DNA of 64,000 bases from Diadema setosum (taxonomy: Eukaryota > Echinodermata > Echinoidea > Diadematoida > Diadematidae): the NCBI RefSeq assembly GCF_964275005.1, contig NC_092690.1:13246787-13310786 (forward strand), given 5' to 3'. The translations under genes and the position numbers were made by a program. This document shows, piece by piece, positions 21,673 to 32,336 of this stretch (the stretch's first letter is position 1; each line of letters opens with the position of its first letter). Below the pieces are notes generated by a model. The model did not search any database. It saw only the letters and a program-made list of their open reading frames with translations, and was not told the origin of the DNA.

Positions 21673-22369
21673 TGTTACGACCAAAATCACTCTGAGAATG
21701 ATCGCACAAAAGAAACAATCAACTGATGTTCAGGCGGTTTATTAAAGGCAGCCGGTCGTCGCAGGCGATTCGCAGCTCAGTAGAAAAGCACGACAAGCTG
21801 CTCCTCCCGTTATTGTACCCCCGTACGTACCGAATGCCGAACACGACGCTACGCAGCGCACCAGCGAAAACCAGATGGGGCACGAGCGCCGTGCGAGCTG
21901 TCCACTGTAATTTCAACATGGACGCCCGTATACCTACCGAATTCGAATCGCCGAATGGGTGCGTGCATGCACAAAACCGCACAACAGCCATGCGCATGAA
22001 AATCTCTCCCGGTCCGCGACACAAAGTAGTGAGAGCTGTCGGGTGTACGTACGTACGTATCTGGCTCCAGTCTCTGTTTATATGCACTATGGTGCCAATT
22101 TCAGCAATCTAAGCAATAATATTTCAAAATGTCTGAAAATATTATATAACAATATCATAAATTATTCATATATTACGTTGTTTAATATTTGGTATTTATA
22201 AATATGCTTTGATGAAGAAATATTAAAACTCTAAGCTTCATGTATAGCAAGTTGCAATGCATATGGCCATATGGCAGGTTGTTATGATCTCATCGTGCAA
22301 TGTTGTCTGCTGCGTCAGCTGCATGTGGTATACGTACAGCTTAATTTTACGTTGGGCCGGATCGTAACA
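21673..22369 (-). mobile_element. Solo LTR of another retrotransposon
   Basis: This 697 bp segment has the terminal inverted octamers TGTTACGA and TCGTAACA with TG...CA ends. Read on the minus strand, a TATAAA (22077-22082) precedes an AATAAA (21738-21743) that lies 65 bases before the end, the order expected of a U3-R-U5 promoter and polyadenylation unit. No internal retroelement genes adjoin it, so it would be a solo LTR. No flanking duplication is evident, which weakens the call. Overlapping open frames on both strands here are not credible genes. Confidence 0.55.
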
Positions 22370-22507
22370 TAACAAAGTTGATAGAAAGTCGTCGGTACCG
22401 GTATGTCAATATCAATATTGTGTGTGGTATGCGAGTACTGTTTGCAATAAAAAGTGCTGTACTGTTTCGGCTTAGCCTTGGCTTTGGTTTAGTAATGAAA
22501 CCTCACA

Positions 22508-22830
22508 ATGGAGATCAAACAGCCGTCCAACTCGAGGCAACGTATCTACTTGTTTGACGCTATCGACGAGTGGAGAACGCAGAGAGACGTGTTCTTAGCT
22601 GGAGGACAAGTAAGAGACCAGAGGGGGAGGCTTCAGCGTCAGCGTGCCCATGAAAAATTTGCTTTCCACTTGCTGGAGTTGCATGAACAGTTTTGCAGGA
22701 ATTTTTATTTAGAATGTGCAAATTCGTGTTACGACATGCACGGTGGAATTGTGTTGCCACGGCTTACGCCAATCAAGCAACCCCAGCTGGCCAAGTCAAC
22801 AACTTCAAGGAATCCAGATCCAGATGATGT
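22508..22830 (+). CDS. Unrecognised exon-like ORF inside the foldback element
   Basis: The ATG at 22508 has a strong Kozak context (A at -3, G at +4). The frame encodes about 108 residues, starting MEIKQPSNSRQRIYLFDAID and continuing through a charged helical stretch (RLQRQRAHEKFAFHLLELHE) and two cysteines (LECANSCYD). It ends at a TAA unless the overlapping GTAAGT at 22831 is used as a splice donor, in which case this is a first coding exon of 323 bases. I do not recognise the family. It may be a captured host exon or part of the element's own gene. Confidence 0.4.
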
Positions 22831-22834
22831 GTAA

Positions 22835-23249
22835 GTAGAAGTCTACACATGAATCAATGATTGAAGTGGAATGACTTTTTCTAATCTAGTATCAGTAACT
22901 CTAGGGCATTTGCGTTTGATCGACAAGTAGGCCTATTTTTCTATGTATAATTCCGCGTTCTCATTTATGTCAAATTATGATAATGCCGTAATTGAAATGA
23001 CATTTGCTGGGTCAGTTTAATGTCATTAGTCCCATTAAATGAGAAGTTTTTCATATCAATCATGTTATGCAAATTCCCCAAGAATATGATTTAGGATTCG
23101 CAAATAAATTAAAAAAAAAATGAATAGATCTATCGCAAGCTCCATCATGCATGTAGTCTAACCCAATAGATCAGAACTCTAACGTTTAAACAGGGGAAAT
23201 ATAGGTTCAAAGATGATAGATCTAACAATAATAGATTCTAGTTTAGGCC
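22835..23249. other. Non-coding interior of the foldback element
   Basis: AT-rich sequence following the candidate donor at 22831, consistent with an intron. No other feature is seen. Confidence 0.4.
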
Positions 23250-23418
23250 CTACTTCGACTTGAAGGTATGTCGGTTGGTGCACGGCCCCCTTCTACCACG
23301 GCCACTACACTGTGCAGTGCAACTGTGGCCGTTGGCCCTGCACGGGCACAGTCGCTTCCCCGTCCTGAATTTACACACGCCAGGGCAAGTATGGTTGGAG
23401 CTACTACTAATCGACCGC
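23250..23418 (-). CDS. Terminal exon-like ORF with CXC-type cysteine motif
   Basis: Read on the minus strand, the segment starts just after an ACATTAG acceptor-like site and ends at a TAG (23250-23252). It encodes about 55 residues with cysteines spaced C-x3-C-x8-C-x-C-x6-C-x3-C-x8-C, including the core RLCPCRANGHSCTAQC. The C-x-C-x6-C-x3-C core matches zinc-binding CXC (tesmin/TSO1, MSL2-like) motifs, which bind DNA in several chromatin proteins. It is more GC-rich than its surroundings. It could be the last exon of a minus-strand gene in the element centre. Upstream exons were not identified with confidence. Confidence 0.4.
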
Positions 23419-25734
23419 CTAATGTTTTCTGCTTGATAAGAATATTTAACACTGAAATTCACGTAAAAAACTTGATCTACGTGATTGAGAAAATCCAGCT
23501 CTATCAAATGCCGTTGTTCCGTTTTCGATTCGAAGTTTCAGTGCAAAAATATCGCCGACGAACTTGCGTGACCTCGTTTCAGCTCCCCGCGGTAAATCGC
23601 GTTATTAGGATCGACCGCTGTTTTTGCATTGACAATGCACGCAAACCGAGTTGTATTGAACACCGTGTTGTACGAAGCTTTTTAGAAGCCTTTTAGAAAC
23701 TTCCATAGACATTACATTGTGCTGTCATTACGATTCGGTGAAAATATTCATTCGAAATTTTGTCCTTGATTAAAACCATTAATGAACAATGAATTATCGC
23801 GTTTTCCCACACCATCCTCATCTACATTCAAAGCCAATCCATTTTTATGTGCTTTGCGCGCAGAGAAGTGCGTACTAAGTGTTCAGTGCGCGAATTATAC
23901 GCGGTCGGTTTCAATAAGGGTGGTCGATATGTAGTAGGGCTACCATACAAGACACAGGGTCTCCGACCCAATCGTCCGCGTTCAGAATGGACAACTCGGC
24001 GGTAATATCCGCTACCCATGACGATGTGTCATCGTCCATGATGGCCACCCTACCTATATAATATAATCTGATCTGACGATTACAGTGTAGTTAACGGGTG
24101 ACGACGATCGACGGTGCGATGAAGAGAAGGCGTACACTGTAGTCGTACGAAGTATAGGCAGCTAGCTACATAGCTCATGCGAACATTGCATCACACAGTA
24201 CATACAGTATACCATACATTCAATTCACATTACACAAAACGTACTCCCCGCGCTCAGATCAATCAAGCGAGCAAACGAGATACTATAGCGCGATACATTG
24301 CTTTAGGGATGTCTTGCGCACACACACATTTCGCTTCGTAGCAACTTCGGAAGCGAGTTTACGTGCTGCCGCCCGCGGCTGAAATATGTCCATGTATCCT
24401 CGCGACTGGGTGTCTTTAACAGTGATATTGTGGGTACAGACTCGTAATCGGTTTTGACATCAGTACAATAATGATCAATAGAAACAATTATAAATCGGTA
24501 GTGGAATCACTTACACGTAGTACAGCCAAATTTGAAAGCAAGTAATCCTTTGACAGTGTCCAGATACGATGTTCGATGCACAGATGAATGATCCGCGATG
24601 CACCGATGAATGATACCTCAGACGTAAATCCAGAGGCGCAGGTTGTGGTAATCCTCGGTATTAATCCGGGGTAAAAATCCAGGATATACGTCCACAGCGA
24701 AACGTGCAGAATCCACAGGAAACGGGCAGAATCCAAATGTTATGACGACCACGTCCAGTTGATGCGTTGAATGATGATTCACTTTATAATGTCCAGCAAG
24801 GAATCCAGCCCATCACAGCTTTGCCGTAATAATGTCCGTTGACACTAAAATATGGAGTCTATCTCCAATGTAGGCAAATTAATTCTCTGCAGGCAAAATG
24901 TCTCCCAGGCCTTATCTCCACAAACACAGTTTGTATAGCAGGTCAGCAGGTAACACAGGACTGACTATAACAAGTCGCTTCAAAGCCAGAAGTGACGTAA
25001 CTCTCAGAGCAGAGGTGTTGGGTACTCTGCCTACTGCAGAATTTCTCCAGCTTATATACTATCCATTCACCCCTTTCTAGCACATTCTGTAATTTTCTCC
25101 AATCTGGGGCCACATACCTGAACATACTAGCAAGTCCAAATTCCAGGATTCCTGGATGACTCACTGCCTAACTATGTGCATAACATCATTGCCAAAATTA
25201 ACTACCAATCACATTGGGTTACAGGGGCAGTGCCTCACTCAGCCAAACATGCAAGCACTTCCCAGAATTTTCTGGAATGGGTGAAATCATTCTAGATTGA
25301 GTGAGCTATAATGTATTTCCTGTCACATGCAAACATGTACTGTAGTTACATTGTATACCACATAGAAAATTCTCCACTGATCTGGTCAGCCTGTATGTAC
25401 TATATCTATATCATATAGAATGTTCTCCATTAATCTGGTCACCCTGTGTACATACAATGTACACATTAAAACAACCATGCATACAGCCTTGATACATTAA
25501 ACATTTGTACATAACTACTTGTGTGTACATTTGTGACACTCTTTTCGGAAATTTTTCATGTTTACCACCTAAAATATGCATTCATCATTGGTGAGATATA
25601 ATCGCTAAGCATTTGCCTTGTTTATTTTAGTTGTTCCTCAAATGATTTCTTTAACACCCTATTTCAGATTACACAATGTCTCTGTGAGTATTCTACTGTC
25701 TTCTCCTTCTAAAGTTAAGCAAATTTTCAAAAAA
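23419..25734. other. Centre of the foldback element, no firm genes
   Basis: Long open frames here are short and uncharacteristic. A strong donor-like GTAAGT on the minus strand lies near 24513 (CTACGT|GTAAGT). A ~53-base tandem duplication with CTGATCTGGTCAGCCTGT-like sequence is at about 25364-25456. Nothing else is recognised. Confidence 0.4.
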
Positions 25735-27633
25735 AGAAAGAAAAAGAAGAGTGTATTGTAGCCATTTTGGCAAATAGCTGTAATAGTCATTGAGAACACA
25801 GCTTATGATGGCTCAATGTTTACACTTCTTTGTATGTAATTGTCAACTTGCGCAAAAAAATGTTTATTGTCTTCTTTCGGCAGTAGGACATCTTCATAAA
25901 AGAAAAATGGCATCTATGACAGCCATTTTGGAAAATGGCTGCAATTACCGTTATTAGCATTTTTTTCTTCTTGAAAATTTGCGATGGAACAATTTCTAGA
26001 GTTAGTGCAACCTGGATATTATATTGTTTGATTTTAAACATGATTTTCAATTTATGTACACATTTGTTGACTTTTCTTTCTGAAATTACCATTTTTTAAA
26101 ACAAAATGATTATGACAATTGCAGCCATTTTGGAATATGGCGGCAATGGCCGTTGAGGGCAGTATTATAATAATCTAATACAAATATTTATTATAATAAT
26201 CTAATACAAATATTTATTTCAAACATGATTTTCAAATTGTGTGCAAAATCTTATTGACTTTTCCTTTTGTAAAATCAGTAAATACAAAATAATGGAATCC
26301 ATGGTGGCCATTTTGAAAAATGGCTGCAATGGCCATTGATGGCGCTATTTACAATAATGTAATACATAGGCGCAAGATATATTTCAAAAGAAATTTTTGA
26401 ATTGAGTGCAAGATCTTATTGACTTTTCTTGTGGAATTAGTAAATTCAGAGAAAAAAATTTCATTTATGGCGACCATTTTGAAAAAATGGCTGCCATGAC
26501 CATTGGGGGCACAATTTGCGATGGCCCAATATCTAAATTTATTCTGAATGTTATATTCCACTCGTTTGCAAAATCTTATTGATTTTCCCTTCTGAAATTT
26601 GTAAAATCTTACGGAAACTGGCATTTATGGCCGCCATTTTGAAAAAAATGGCTGCCATGGCCGCTGAGGGCCCAATTTGCGATGGCCCAATATCTAAATT
26701 TATTTTGAATGTTATTTCCCACTCGTTTGCAAAATCTTATTGATTTTCCCCTCTGAAATTTTTGACATTTTACGAAAACTGGCATTTATGGCGGCCATTT
26801 TAAAAATCCCTGTCATCGCCGTTGAGGGCGCAATTTGCGATGGCCCAATATCTGAATTTACTTTGAATGCTATTTCCGACACATTTGCAAAATCTTATTG
26901 ATTTTCCCTTCTGAAATTTGTAAATTTTTACAAAAAAATGGCATTTATGGCGGCCATTTTGAAAAAAAAAATGGCTGCTATGGCAGTTGAGGGCGCAATT
27001 TACGATGGCCCGATATCTGAACTTATTTTGAATGTTATTTCCCACTCGTTTGCAAAATCTTACTGGTTTTCCCTTCTGATTTTTTAAATTTTTTTTGCGA
27101 AAAATGGCATTTATGGCGGCCATTTTTGAAAAAAAAAAATGCTGTTTTGGCCGTTGAGGGCGCTATTTACGATGGCCCAATATCTGAACTTATTTTGAAT
27201 GTTATTTCCCACTCGTTTGCAAAATCTTACTGGTTTTCCCTTCTGAAATTTTTAAATTTTTTTTTGCGAAAAATGGCATTTATGGTGGCCATTTTGAAAA
27301 TGGCTGCCATTTCCGTTGAGGGCGCAATTTGCTGTGGCCCAATATTTAAATCAATTTTAAGTGGCCCAATATTTAAATCAATTTTAAATGTTATTTCCCA
27401 CTCGTTTGCAAATCCTTATTGATTTTTCCTCCTGAAATTTGTAAATTTTAACGAAAAATGGCATTTATGGCGGCCATTTTGAAAAATGGCTGCCATGGCC
27501 GCTGAGGGCGCTATTTACAATGGCCCAATATCTGAATTTATTTCAAATGTCATTGTCAACATGTGTGCGAAATTTGGTGCTTTTATCATAAAATGCACAA
27601 TTCCTCTAATTTTTCAAGCTATGCCGCTCCACT
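25735..27633 (-). repeat. Right arm: ~11 modules of ~165 bp
   Basis: In mirror orientation to the left arm, GAGGGCG-type anchors occur at about 27501, 27317, 27153, 26988, 26824, 26665, 26503, 26338, 26155, 25940 and 25790. The outer modules share TTCCCACTCGTTTGCAAAAT and ATGGCATTTATGGCGGCCAT. The innermost modules are degenerate, as on the left. Short ORFs across it are tandem artefacts. Confidence 0.88.
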
Positions 27634-29134
27634 ATATATATATATATTGTTTTGTTTTGTTTTGCTGTTACAAATGAAACGGCTGGTACAGAGACTAACC
27701 AGCAAAAGAATGTGTTCGGGAAGTTTGGCAGTTCGCCAAGAGTGAACCCAGATTTCTTCTTGTTTTTGACCTTTTACAGCTATGAAGGTATGTTGAGATT
27801 TGTACCATCTAAGCTTTGTCAGATATAGAATATGTAAGATGACTGGCATTGCATAAATGTGGGTAGTATTCAAGACATTCTTTCCTAAAGTGGTATTCAC
27901 CTACAAGTTTGTACACTGTATCGTTACAGTTTGTGTCACACAGTTTGTGTATGTGAAAATGATTGAGAGTGGTTTGTTTTCACATGGGTTTCGTGATCTG
28001 TATCGACATTATAATTCATTGTATTCCTTTGTTTAACCAAAAAAAGGGGAAAAGGAATTGTGTAGAAATGTTGATGAAAGTAATGATATAGTTAGAATGG
28101 TTGTTATAGTTCTGAAAGTGACTGAATTATTGATGATTTCACGAACTTGTTTTTAGTAGTAGCGTATGAATATTGTGTGGAAAGGCTGGGGCCACACATG
28201 GGTGCATGTAAAACTTACAGGCGGATGGATATTTTAGTTTGAGTAGTGTGATAGGGCTCTGTTTGTGTGTTCAAACACTTTCTCATTACTCCTCTGTAGG
28301 GCTTTGTATGGTTGCTCATTATTGTAGGCAGGTTGTTAAGACAAAACCACGCAGAGTTGTGGCCTGTTGATATATTATGTACATGTATAATGTAATGAGA
28401 GTTGAAGTGTAAACTTGTGGGAATAGTATAGGGAAATTTCTGCACAGCTTACAGTTAATGCAACAAAGGAGTAAGACATTAAATTTTGTTTTTGTTATAT
28501 TTGAGGAAAAATTGCAAAACAAAATACAACAAACAAGCTGATCTGTATTATTGTTAGGGATTATTACTCACCTGCATACGTGTATTGCATTATAGGGAGT
28601 AATATTGCTCTAATTGTTGTTGAGGAAGGAAACAAATCACATATTGTTGTTATAAATGAAAAGTAAGGTTTTGGAAGGATTTTCCGAGAGTTGCGAATTA
28701 CAACTGAGTTTTTTAATGAAACATTCATTTGAAGTTGTGTTTGCTATATAATATTTGTAGGGACACATAACTTCTAGTTCAAGTTCACGGATGATTATTT
28801 TCATCCAAGTAAGTGTATAGATAACAAAATACAAAGTATACACATTGTGTTATTTGATCCGAATGTATGTTGAACTTTAATACTGATTTTTGTGCTCCAT
28901 CTTTTTTTTTTAATCGCATACAGAAATCTCAACACTGTTGTTGAATCTACTCATGACCGGCACATCACTGTTACAGTAACCACAGAATAAACAGGAAACA
29001 ATCAAAGTTTAAATACGCTTCCTTCTCCTGTGTTTCAACGGTGCGTTCGGTCTATTGCAGCAACATGGAAATTAGTTACACTCCCGATCACACAACATCT
29101 TCAACAACAATCTGGCTGACCTGCAGAATTTACC

Positions 29135-29364
29135 ATGGCTGAGAATCCAAAAGGCCTGAGGTTCTCACGACGAAATCTGAAGGGACAGCTCACCAGAACG
29201 CTGACAATTTTAGATAGACTCATAAAGGATGACAGACATGTCAGCATGCTGCAGAAGCATATCAGCAAAGCAGAGGACTGCAGTTTGAAGGCATTGAAAA
29301 GAAACATGAAGAGCTGACGCAAGTTATTGAGGATGATGCAGAGTTTGAGACAGAGGAAAAATGG
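29135..29364 (+). pseudogene. BEL gag N-terminus, frameshifted
   Basis: The ATG at 29135 lies 38 bases after the 5' LTR and opens a frame reading MAENPKGLRFSRRNLKGQLT, with a basic, helical composition. Near 29280 the gag-like reading passes into the frame used by the next ORF (FEGIEKKHEELTQVIEDD). A single frameshift there therefore splits the gag N-terminus from the rest. The coiled-coil-like helix before the DUF1759 region is usual in BEL/Pao gag proteins. Confidence 0.7.
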
Positions 29365-31317
29365 ATGAGTGACTGTGAATCCAGATTCATTCAGACATTG
29401 GTAGAAGCAAGACGGACTGTTGACTGCTGTTCTCAGTCTTCTGCGTCAGATACACATGGAGCGTCTATGCCCTCAACACCAATGACCCCACGGCAACACA
29501 CCGCCACAACTGCATCTGATCCTCAGCAAAGTCCGCCTTCAAATGCCTCTCCTGCAACACCACTCCTCACGTCGCGTCCTTCTACTTCCGGAGCCGGGAG
29601 TATGTCAAAAATGGCGAGGATGAAATACCCAACTTTCAATGGAAACAGCAGAGATTACGAGAGATTCAAAGCTCTGTTCAATCACTGCGCTGTGGGGCTC
29701 AATGAAATTGAATGCTTCTACCAGCTGACCGAAGCCATGGTGAACTCAAAGGAACGGAATATGATCAGAGGCTGCATTAACGTCGAGCGGGCATGGGAGA
29801 TCCTCGACGAGTACTTTGGGGACAGAGACCGTATAGTTGACAGCCTGATGAAGGACCTGGAGAACCTCAAGACGTATGAAAGGAGAGGCAAAATCGACAT
29901 TCCTGCTATGGGCCGATTTATCCAAACACTGCAGAATTTCGAAACCCAAGCTGAATCAGTCGGACTGTCAGGCGAAATGAACAGCAAGATGATGCTTTGT
30001 TCCATAAAGCGTAAATTACCAGAGGAACATCGCGTTGGATTCTACAAGAGCGTCAGAGATGACGGAACTGCTGATTCACTGTCTGGACTCAACAGATGGC
30101 TTTTTAGAGAACACATCGTCATTCAGAAAGCTACGCCGGCAGACACTGAAAACACTGGGTCATCGCAGAGGATGACCAAATCATCAAACGCGGCCGTGGA
30201 CAGTGGGCAGCACCACACAGACAGAAAAGTGCCGACTCTCAAGTGCCCTCTTCATGCTAAGACGACGTCACATTTCCTCAAGAACTGCAACAAGTTCCGG
30301 ACCTTGACACTGGAAGAGAAACATGAGATCTTGAAGGGGAATGGATTCTGTTCTCGATGTGGCCATAATAACTGTGTTGCTGGCAAGTCCCCATATGATC
30401 ACAGCCGTTGCCAGTACATCGCTCCATGCCGCATACCGACTTGCGGCAGTGACCAGCATTTTGCCTCGATTTGCCCTGTGGTTTACGGAAGTAATGCAAA
30501 GAGCCAGCAAGGGAACCCACAGAGTCGCCCGACCAGCAGCACAGCAAAGGTGTCGACAGTGACCTCCACCGAGCACCTTCAGAGTACCCTGCCAACGGTC
30601 ATGGGTTACCTGCATTACGGTAACCAGAAACGTCTGGTGCGCATACTACTGGATGGGGGAAGTCAGGCCACATTTCTGAGGGAAGGTGTTTTCCCCAAGT
30701 CAGCTAATGACTCATTTCAAGACCATGATTTGATCCTTGTTGGCGGCAGCAAAATCAGCAAGAAGCTAAGAGTCCTAGACTGCCATATCGAGGACCTAGA
30801 GGGTAATTGGTCTTGCCCGATTACCGCCACAGAGATTGATAAACCTTGCGGTGATGCCCCCATCATACAACCAGACCAGTTACAGCAATATGACTATCTT
30901 AGAGATGTCAATGTTGATACTGCTCATTCAGAGATGATCGACGTCCTCCTTGGCGTCGACAATACTCACCTCATGATCTGGGAGGAGTACATCCGTGGTG
31001 AGAGATCGGACGAACCGGTAGCTGTCAAATGCCCGCTTGGATGGTTCATCCAAGGGGGGAAATCAGCAGGATCGACATCGTTACTGAACTATGTAAATGT
31101 TTCAGCCGTAGGGTCCCTCGAAGAGTACATTGGATTGGAAACAGCTGGTCTAGAACCAAGGAGATGTCGTTGCACTGCCGACTTTGAAGAAAAGAGTGCA
31201 ACAGTCAAAATGGAAGAGAGTGTCACTCGTCTTCCTGATGGTTCGTATGAGGTCGGACTTCCTTGGAAAAGATCCCCAGATGATCTTCCTGACAATTTCC
31301 AATATGCCGTCAAATGA
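29365..31317 (+). pseudogene. BEL/Pao gag-protease region
   Basis: An open frame of 650 codons. After a Ser/Thr/Pro-rich linker it contains the gag core starting about residue 85 (MARMKYPTFNGNSRDYERF), the DUF1759 family. A cysteine/histidine-rich nucleic-acid-binding segment follows (CSRCGHNNC), then the aspartic protease region (DUF1758-like) with LLDGGSQATF, the catalytic aspartate at residue 430. The usual D-S/T-G is D-G-G here, which may impair the protease. The frame ends at a TGA (31315-31317), after which RT-type reading continues in the same frame, so the stop is a premature nonsense codon in this copy. Confidence 0.85.
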
Positions 31318-32336
31318 CAAATGTGTCTGGAAAAACAATTTGCTGAAAGGCCTGAAGACTGGGAGATCTACTGTCAACAGATGAGAGAGCAACTCAACAG
31401 AGGTGTTTCACGGCATGTGACTACCGAAGAACTGTTGCGTGACCGAGAAGCGAACAGAAAGATGTGGTTTCTTCCTCACTTTGCAGTGGTCAAGGACTCA
31501 AAACCACTCCAGTACGTGTAGTGTATGATGGCAAAGCGAAGTACCAGGGACATTCACTCAACGACTATCTTGCTAAAGGAGAAAATGTCAATTCCAACCT
31601 CATTGACGTTGCGCTACGATTCCGTGAAAACGAAGTCGGCGTCATTGCAGACATCAGCAAAATGTTTCAGGCGATCAAAATACAGCCAGAGGATGCGCGG
31701 TTCCACAGATTTGTGTTTAGGGAAAACCCAAATCACCCTATCCAAATCTACGAACTCACAACAGTCACCTTCGGGGACAAGTCCTCCCCCACCGCCGCCA
31801 TCGTCGCCCTGAGACACGTAATCCATGAGCACGCACCTAATGATGAGAGACTGAAGCGGGTGGCTGCAGAACAGTTCTACATGGATGACCTCAATGAGTC
31901 CGTCGTCAACCCTGCAGAGGCACTGGAACTAAAGTCAAAGCTGACAGAGACGTTGAAAAAGGGAAACTTTTCCATAAGAAAGTGGCAGTCGAATGTCAAA
32001 GAAGTGTGTGATCAGACTGAAGACACCAGTGTGGCAACTGTTCTGGGTACTCGCTGGAATCTGGCAACAGACACCTTGAGTGTTAAGGAAGTGAAGACAT
32101 CTGACAATGCGATATCAACTAAACGTAAGATCCTAGCTCAAACAGCATCATACTACGACGTTTTTGGTATGTTGTCTGGACTTCTCGTTCGCCCCAAGAT
32201 TCTGCTGCAGAAGCTTTGGCAATTGGGTGTTGATTGGGATACCCCCTTGAATGACAGATCTGAACTGTGCTCACTCCTGAGTGCCATCAACAGCGATCTA
32301 CAGGAAGCAGCCACCATTGAAATCCCACGGTGCTGA
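31318..32336 (+). pseudogene. BEL/Pao reverse transcriptase, broken
   Basis: The N-terminal RT segment (LEKQFAERPEDWEIYCQQ, MWFLPHFAVVKD) is in the gag-protease frame up to 31521. The rest continues in a second frame (from about 31510) with VRVVYDGKAKYQGHSLND, IADISKMFQAIKI, the catalytic FYMDD box and KWQSN. One frameshift near 31510 and an in-frame TGA at 32334-32336 interrupt it. The order and motifs match the Pao-type RT family. The catalytic centre itself is conserved. Confidence 0.85.

Larger units (their letters stand above)
19456..27633. mobile_element. 8.2 kb giant foldback element with modular arms
   Basis: The termini are perfect 16 bp inverted repeats (AGTGGAGCGGCATAGC), followed by imperfect inverted similarity (AATTGTGCATTTT, GATAAAAGCACCAAATTTCG). 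Each arm is about 1.8 kb and holds about eleven modules of roughly 160-185 bases in mirror orientation. The centre (about 21260-25735) is unique sequence with a solo LTR and two exon-like ORFs. The element sits within the TA run of a BEL LTR and is absent from the sister LTR, so it inserted as one unit. The target is probably TA, but the microsatellite hides the exact duplication. The superfamily is unassigned. Foldback and Galileo-like elements are structural analogues, not demonstrated relatives. Confidence 0.85.
19391..29097 (+). repeat. 5' LTR of the BEL/Pao element, interrupted by the foldback element
   Basis: The LTR is split into 19391-19455 and 27634-29097 by the 8.2 kb insertion. It starts TG, has a TA microsatellite near its start, then TGTTTTGTTTTGCTGTTAC, and ends CA. 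An AATAAA at 28986-28991 lies about 110 bases before the LTR end. The split is proved by the 3' LTR, where TGTCATGAAATGACCTTTAT and the TA run belong to the same repeat. Confidence 0.9.

Noticed and set aside
21719..22112. Two opposed ORFs of about 120 codons
   Set aside because: They overlap almost fully on opposite strands inside the candidate solo LTR and show no domain.
26349..27677. Multiple ORFs in the right arm of the foldback element
   Set aside because: They are repeats of the same module in different frames with internal stops, not proteins.
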